A stretch of DNA of 64,000 bases, from assembly GCA_030141605.1 (NCBI GenBank), contig JAQGDQ010000697.1, positions 46,850-110,849 on the forward strand. Direction: 5' to 3'. The translations under genes were made by a program, and so were the position numbers. The DNA is from Tubiluchus corallicola (lineage: Eukaryota; Priapulida; Priapulimorpha; Priapulimorphida; Tubiluchidae). The stretch's first letter is position 1, and each line of letters opens with the position of its first letter. The notes under the pieces are model-generated. The model had not been told where the DNA came from. It ran no database searches and worked only from the letters and a program-made list of their open reading frames with translations. Shown here one piece after another: positions 58,986 through 64,000 of the stretch.

Positions 58986-59900
58986 TGCATTTAGCAAGCT
59001 GTCTGCCAGTATTCAAAGTCAGTGGATACTTTAATGAACAACCTTGTGGCTGGTCAAAATGCGTACCCCCATGATTCTTCAAAAGGCACACAATTATAGA
59101 TAAGTTCACCACGAGTCATTATTCATTCATCATACAGTAGTCACTATTCATTTATTAACCGGGCTTTATGTTGCTTAACTTCGTTTGCGGAGATCATTAA
59201 TCTTGCTGGCAAATTTTCATTTTTTGGCAGACGTGTCACTGATAACGAAAAATACAAACACATCAAGGGCTACTTAATTTCCTTACAAAAATCAGCACTT
59301 ATCTTAAACAGCCATTTGAGAGTTCAATCATAAACGCGTAATTTAAATTTGAACAGCAACATTTTTAACTGTGCTGTTTTTTCTACAGCATGAAGATTGG
59401 CTTCTTTATGACACTGAAAATTTATTTACCAGACTCAGTATGAAGCCAGCTGATAAAGCCATTTTTGTTTCACAGGGTGGAGGTAAAAATTTTAATAAAA
59501 AATCGTCAATCCGTAGATTTATAACTAGTCTTTCATAAGTGACACGTTGAGCAGTTACTGTGGTAAATATTTATCTCTCGATTTTAACCAAAGACAGTCA
59601 GACAATAGAAATAGAATCATTTTTATTTCGCATACGTGAACAAACACGCTTCCGTGTTATTTGATCAGAGCATTTCAGCTTGTTAGAATATTTCTACTAC
59701 GCCGTTTCTTTTGCGACACCCTGTACAAACGTTTCTGGGTCACTGGCTGTCGAATTTTTATTCATTTTTATTCCTAAGCGACGTACTTTTCATGTAAAGA
59801 AGTTGAAGTGTGGTGAGAAAGGTCAAAGCAAACAGAGTCAAATATACAGAAATACCGAAGTAATTATAAAACACAAAAACTGGCCGAAATGCTACAACAG
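58986..59900. other. Intergenic or long 5' intron, no gene seen
   Basis: AT-rich with no recognisable domain. The plus open frame from 59680 is carried mostly by the following 69-bp repeat. Confidence 0.45.
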
Positions 59901-59907
59901 TCTACTG

Positions 59908-60270
59908 CTCATGCGCAGGAAAAACAGTTGTTTACATTCGAATATTTTTGAATACTTGAGCTCTAAACGTCTACTGCTCATGCGCAGGAAAAACAGTTGT
60001 TTACATTCGAATATTTTTGAATACTTGAGCTCTAAACGTCTACTGCTCATGCGCAGGAAAAACAGTTATTTACATTTGAATATTTTTGATGACTTGAGCT
60101 CTAAACGTCTACTGCTCATGCGCAGGAAATCTAGTTGTTTACATTTGAACATTTTTGAATACTTGAGCTCTAAACGTCTACTGCTCATGCGCAGGAAAAA
60201 CAGTTGTTTACATTTGAATCTTTAAATACTTGAGCTCTAAACGTCTACTGCTCATGCGCAGGAAAATTGT
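59908..60270. repeat. 69-bp minisatellite, about 5 units
   Basis: The unit contains cgtctactgctcatgc, gcaggaaaaacagttg, tttacattcgaatat and acttgagctctaaa. Divisible by 3, hence a 23-residue periodic open frame within 59680-60225. Confidence 0.92.
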
Positions 60271-60554
60271 TAGCAAATTTTCTTATCTTAAACGTATAAC
60301 AAGGAAATAAATTAATGCCTGTCTTAGCACTGCATTTATTTCTATTGCATACTGAATTAACGCAGATTTGTCTAGTGTTAGTTTAAATTTGTCACAAATG
60401 GAACAAAAGTAAAAAAAACGTCTTTATTATTGACTAAACACACTGATGTTCAGCATAACGGAAATAACAGCATAACTGATAAATAAGTGGGTTAAAATGG
60501 AACAAGTTGTGGGCCTATTTACTTATTTTTTTTCGAAAATCAGTCTTAAATTTT

Positions 60555-61012
60555 ACATGCAGTAGAGATGGGCGGATAGCTGATTTGCAGTATACGGATG
60601 CGGTGCCCGCACTGATTGTGTGAAATTGCGGATTAAGGATAGTGCATCATTTGCAGTTATGCGGATTTTTAATGTCAAAAATTGGGATTTTACGCGGAAT
60701 TTCAGCGCGCAAAAACCACGCATGGAAAATTTTCGACGCAAAACATTCCTTACAATTACAAATATTATAGTTTTTTGCTCCAACATTTTATGGTTTATGT
60801 TAGGCAAAATTGCTTTACCTGGTCTGGCCTCTTAATTTATTATTGAATGGTGATTATAACTTCATACAAAAAGCGGTTTTACACATACGGCAAGTTTAGC
60901 TTAAAGTAGTTTTTGCTTATATGTTTACGGATTATGTGACGCGGATTTTCAAATTTCATTCAATCCGCGTTTTGCGGATGCGGACACGTCAGTTACGGAC
61001 TTCGCAGTTTGA
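60555..61012. mobile_element. Possible non-autonomous DNA transposon relic rich in gcggat words
   Basis: The segment has repeated gcggat/atccgc hexamers at both ends (cggatgcggtgcccgc; aatccgcgttttgcggatgcgg) with AT-rich sequence between. Such words are common in hAT-type elements, but I could not identify matching terminal inverted repeats or an 8-bp target duplication. Confidence 0.3.
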
Positions 61013-61104
61013 ATTTGTAAAATTAGGCTCTATAATATTTGAAATCAAATTAAAATTGAAACTAAAAGCTTCCAGTAGCAATTAGGGAATAATATATTAT
61101 GAAC

Positions 61105-61255
61105 AGCCACATATATATTATTACATATATTATATAATATATATATATCATATATAGATATAGATTATATATATATATATTATAAAATATTTTATAATAT
61201 ATATTATCAAAATTTTATATATATATCAAAATATATATATAAAGATATCTAAATA
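61105..61255. repeat. TA-rich palindromic low-complexity tract
   Basis: Repeated tatatat/ttatataatat words with many self-complementary stretches. Confidence 0.85.
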
Positions 61256-61508
61256 TCCAAGAATTAGCAAAAAAAACTAAAGCCGCATAGGTACATACTC
61301 ACATAGATGCACGTGTCTGCCATGTTGAAAATTTAAAAAAACGTTTTCTTACCTTAGATAATGTAAACTACATTACAGCACTCATTAATAATTATAAAGA
61401 TCACTTAAGATATGCACAATACTCAACAATAAACAATATCAAAACACAACGAGAAAAATAAATGATATTCATTACAAGATATTAAATAAGTTCACACTAT
61501 CTACTTAC

Positions 61509-61560
61509 GTCGCTCAAAAACTAAGGAGACTGTATCTCAGTTGTCCAGTTCTTTTATACT
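61509..61560 (-). promoter_or_regulatory. Candidate TATA promoter and first exon of the zinc-finger gene
   Basis: The minus strand has tataaaag at about 61558-61551, followed about 30-40 bp later by a short leader and a clean donor (gagcgac then gtaagt, exon end at 61509). Another minus donor (ctaag then gtaaga, exon end at about 61353) could belong to a second leader exon. The link to the coding exons 3 kb away is inferred from strand and splice signals only. Confidence 0.35.
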
Positions 61561-61838
61561 CGAAATGGTTTCGGACGGGTCTATTTTAACAAGAAAGGGT
61601 GAAGTCTTTAGCCAATCAGTGTTCTCAGAATTAGAAACGCGTCGTACAGCGTAATACAGTAGCCCAGTTGTAGGTCTCTAGCACAGTTGTAAGTCTAGTA
61701 GAGTAACACAGTAGTTGGTCCAGCTAACATTTCAGTACTTCAGGTATTTGAGTTCTAAACAATCAACAACCATAACTGTATGTCTACGTGACTGTAGTAT
61801 AGTGTATGTTTTGATACGTTGATCATGGCCGCCAAGCA

Positions 61839-61840
<2 letters not shown>

Positions 61841-61912
<72 letters not shown>

Positions 61913-61938
61913 TTCTTTGTCTCTCCCTCCCCCTCTCT
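61841..61938. repeat. (CT)n microsatellite
   Basis: About 100 bp of nearly pure ct dinucleotides. Confidence 0.95.
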
Positions 61939-62046
61939 CTTTTATGCAACAATTTTACAACTGATAATGTAATAAATTCATGATTGTTATAAAATAAACT
62001 TAGTATTGTTAAATTTTGAAACCAAACTCGCCTGAAAGAAAATTGT

Positions 62047-62112
62047 AGGGGTACAGCTTCCATTTGAACCAGGAACTCTTTGTTTACAAGTCGACGCTAT
62101 GACCACTACCTT
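62047..62112 (-). mobile_element. tRNA-like SINE head, minus strand
   Basis: The reverse strand reads ggtagtggtcatagcg (A box) and ctggttcaaatgg (B box) at tRNA-like spacing. In that orientation the (GA)n tract at 61841-61938 lies about 110 bp downstream and could belong to its 3' part. Confidence 0.5.
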
Positions 62113-62474
62113 ATTTCTGTCGCGAACGGTGATCATGAGAGATGTATATTTAATCTGTATAATTCATGAGAGATGTATAATGGACGTTTTCCCAACAAAT
62201 CACAAAGAAATGGCATCTATCTTCATGTGTCAAGACATTTTATTTACGTGGACATTTATTTATGTATGTATGATAGGCAGCACTAGTAATGTAAGCAATG
62301 ATAGTTCAAAAAACAAACGAGAAAATCATTAATCCTTTACATGGGAAGAAACAGCTTAAACTTAGGAGAAACACAGATAATAATTAATAATGCCAGAAAA
62401 ACTAACAACAGTAAGAGCAAAAATTTATAGTTGTAAGTACTGGGTTAGAGTTACATAAGTTGACAAAAGATGGC

Positions 62475-62475
62475 G

Positions 62476-62549
<74 letters not shown>
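62475..62549. repeat. (CA)n microsatellite
   Basis: Pure ca dinucleotides directly upstream of the 5S-like element. Confidence 0.95.
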
Positions 62550-62551
<2 letters not shown>

Positions 62552-62600
62552 GAACTTGGCATAGGTTCTTCCAGCATCAAATATTCATTTACATAATGTA

Positions 62601-62720
62601 GACTACGGCCAAATGACGTTTAAATGACCGGTTCTCGTCTGACCACCGAAGTTAAGCAACGTAGAGCCTGGTTAGTACTTGGATGGGTGACCGCCTAGGA
62701 ATACCAGGTGCTGTAGGCTT
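62601..62720 (+). ncRNA. 5S rRNA-like sequence, probably a 5S-derived SINE head or pseudogene
   Basis: A gap-free 120-nt match to the metazoan 5S plan: actacggcc at the start, then tctcgtctga, gaagttaagcaacgt (A-box region), ggttagtacttggatggg (C-box region), gaccgcctaggaataccaggtg and ctgtaggctt at the end. The internal pol III promoter part is well kept, but positions about 11-33 differ widely from normal 5S and no T-run terminator follows. It runs into GC-rich unrelated sequence (about 62721-63130). This favours a SINE3-type element or pseudogene over a working 5S gene. Confidence 0.7.
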
Positions 62721-63135
62721 GCGGGATGCGCACATTGTATCTCGACACTAGGCGGAAAAGCTGCACAAGCAACCAACGGCTAGAAGGCAGAGGAGGTCAA
62801 ATGACCCAACGGCCATGTATAGAGGAGTAAACCTTCCAAATCATGAGTGGAGCCCCAAAGGCGGACCAGTGCAGCATGCTCACTGACTCCGGCAGCTCCT
62901 GCAGCCAACCTGATGCCAAACGTATCGCTCCGCTTTCCTTTGGACTACACCAGGGAGGAAGAGAGGGGGTTCCTGTTGTCTGGGCAACTCAGGATCTCCA
63001 TACACCTTGCCCAGGCGTGCGCCCTGGAGACGTTCAAGGATCGGACTGCTCAGCCACAGTCGACGCTGCAGCTCCATCAATGTGATCAATAACTGACTCT
63101 CTTGGTGCACACTCTATTGTCTTCCGAGACAGAAG
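62721..63135 (+). mobile_element. GC-rich body downstream of the 5S-like head, possible SINE/LINE 3' part
   Basis: The composition is clearly more GC-rich than the flanks. Overlapping open frames on both strands (e.g. 62847-63092 plus) show no firm domain. Position and composition suggest it is the body of the 5S-headed element or a LINE 3' fragment that mobilised it. Confidence 0.4.
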
Positions 63136-63424
63136 CATGCCAACACCTTACACATACCTTACACAACGCAAGAATTTATAAGATGTTCACATGAGAAAAT
63201 TCTATACCTGACGGTAATCGTATTATATGTATATATATTTACATACTTTAACGACTGCCAAGTCAAACGATACACAATTTAAAACAAAACAATAGGGTAA
63301 CATGAGGTGCTAGTTACTAAAGAAAAACAATGTAGATTGAGTAATATTTAATAAAAGTATACAGTATGCTCACGATGATGATTTCCGCAAAACATAGTCA
63401 TCATCATCAACATCGCCATCATCA

Positions 63425-63525
63425 TCATCAACCGAGATATATATATATATACATATATATATATATGTTGATTATATGAATTGAAATGAATTTATATATA
63501 TATATACTATATATATATATTATTT
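63425..63525. repeat. (TA)n palindromic tracts
   Basis: Several runs of tatata separated by short AT-rich words. A (CAT)n run precedes them at about 63398-63430. Confidence 0.9.
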
Positions 63526-63587
63526 AATGACAATTATACGTTATCTATATTATTCAAATTTACTGTTTTAGCTTGATTAAAGCTAAA

Positions 63588-63698
63588 CACACACACACAC
63601 ACACACACACACAACACACACGCACACACAAACACACACACGCACACACACACGCACGCACGAACTCACGCACGCACGCACGAACGCACACACACACA

Positions 63699-63761
<63 letters not shown>

Positions 63762-63821
63762 ACACACACACACACACAGACACACACACACACACACACA
63801 CATGCACGCACGCACTCACTC

Positions 63822-63911
<90 letters not shown>
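63588..63911. repeat. (CA)n / (CGCA)n microsatellite, about 320 bp
   Basis: Mostly ca dinucleotides with interspersed cgcacgca blocks. Cys/Val-rich minus-strand open frames are artefacts. Confidence 0.97.
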
Positions 63912-63912
<1 letters not shown>

Positions 63913-64000
63913 CTCCGGATTACGTCTTGGAAATGAGAAGATGCGCGGCACGCTGGCGCCACCTGTTACGAGCAAAAGAAATGATTGTTTTTTATTTCAA

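Noticed and set aside
59680-60225. 181-codon plus open frame ending in a 23-residue repeat
   Set aside because: The repeat part is a 69-bp minisatellite divisible by 3. The first 70 codons show no recognisable domain.
62601-62720. Functional 5S rRNA gene
   Set aside because: The 5' half deviates too much from animal 5S and no T-run terminator follows; a SINE head or pseudogene fits better.
62847-63092. 81-codon plus open frame downstream of the 5S-like element
   Set aside because: Open frames occur on both strands of a GC-rich repeat body, and no domain is recognised.
63560-63907. Cys/Val-rich minus open frames
   Set aside because: Translation of a (CA)n microsatellite.

Overview
The window looks like part of the genome of an invertebrate animal. 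It is AT-rich and gene-poor, with spliced genes using GT/AG introns, dense microsatellites ((CA)n, (CT)n, (TA)n, (GAT)n), SINE-, LINE- and Ty3/gypsy-type debris, and a great many minisatellites. Nothing fixes the phylum. There are no bacterial-style operons, and no tRNA or rRNA gene that I would trust as functional.

Region 1 (about 3.0-32.9 kb) is a same-strand tandem array of three immunoglobulin-superfamily genes, called A, B and C here. Each has a signal-peptide exon, a V-like Ig exon, a C2-type Ig domain split over two exons, an I-set-like Ig exon ending in an acidic Gly-rich linker, and a tiny last exon with a hydrophobic C-terminus that looks like a GPI-attachment signal. Every intron is phase 1, so whole domains can be duplicated or skipped without a frameshift. 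A and C encode about 372-373 residues (V-C2-I). B carries a duplicated V-C2 module (about 594 residues, V-C2-V-C2-I). The C2 and I exons are nearly identical between copies, while the V exons differ strongly. C has lost the first canonical Cys of its V domain, and A has a second copy of its last exon. This is the pattern of a diversifying cell-surface recognition family and is the best candidate system in the window. Introns hold a shared Ty3/gypsy RT relic, one candidate solo LTR, and a 37-bp minisatellite of roughly 68 units in A whose single ancestral unit can still be seen in B and C.

Region 2 (about 33-51 kb) is almost free of genes. It holds about a dozen unrelated minisatellite families (units of 28, 29, 49, 52, 55, 69, 72, 73 and about 92 bp among others) and arms of two inverted duplications.

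Region 3 (about 52-61.6 kb, minus strand) holds a five-coding-exon gene for a 277-residue protein with two MYT1/NZF-like C2HC zinc fingers, each on its own exon, and an Arg-rich and acidic C-terminal half. Its exons are clearly GC-richer than their surroundings. A truncated inverted paralogue lies at 41.3-42.3 kb. The last 8 kb holds SINE-like sequences, including a full-length 5S-rRNA-like head, simple repeats and a candidate TATA promoter for the zinc-finger gene.
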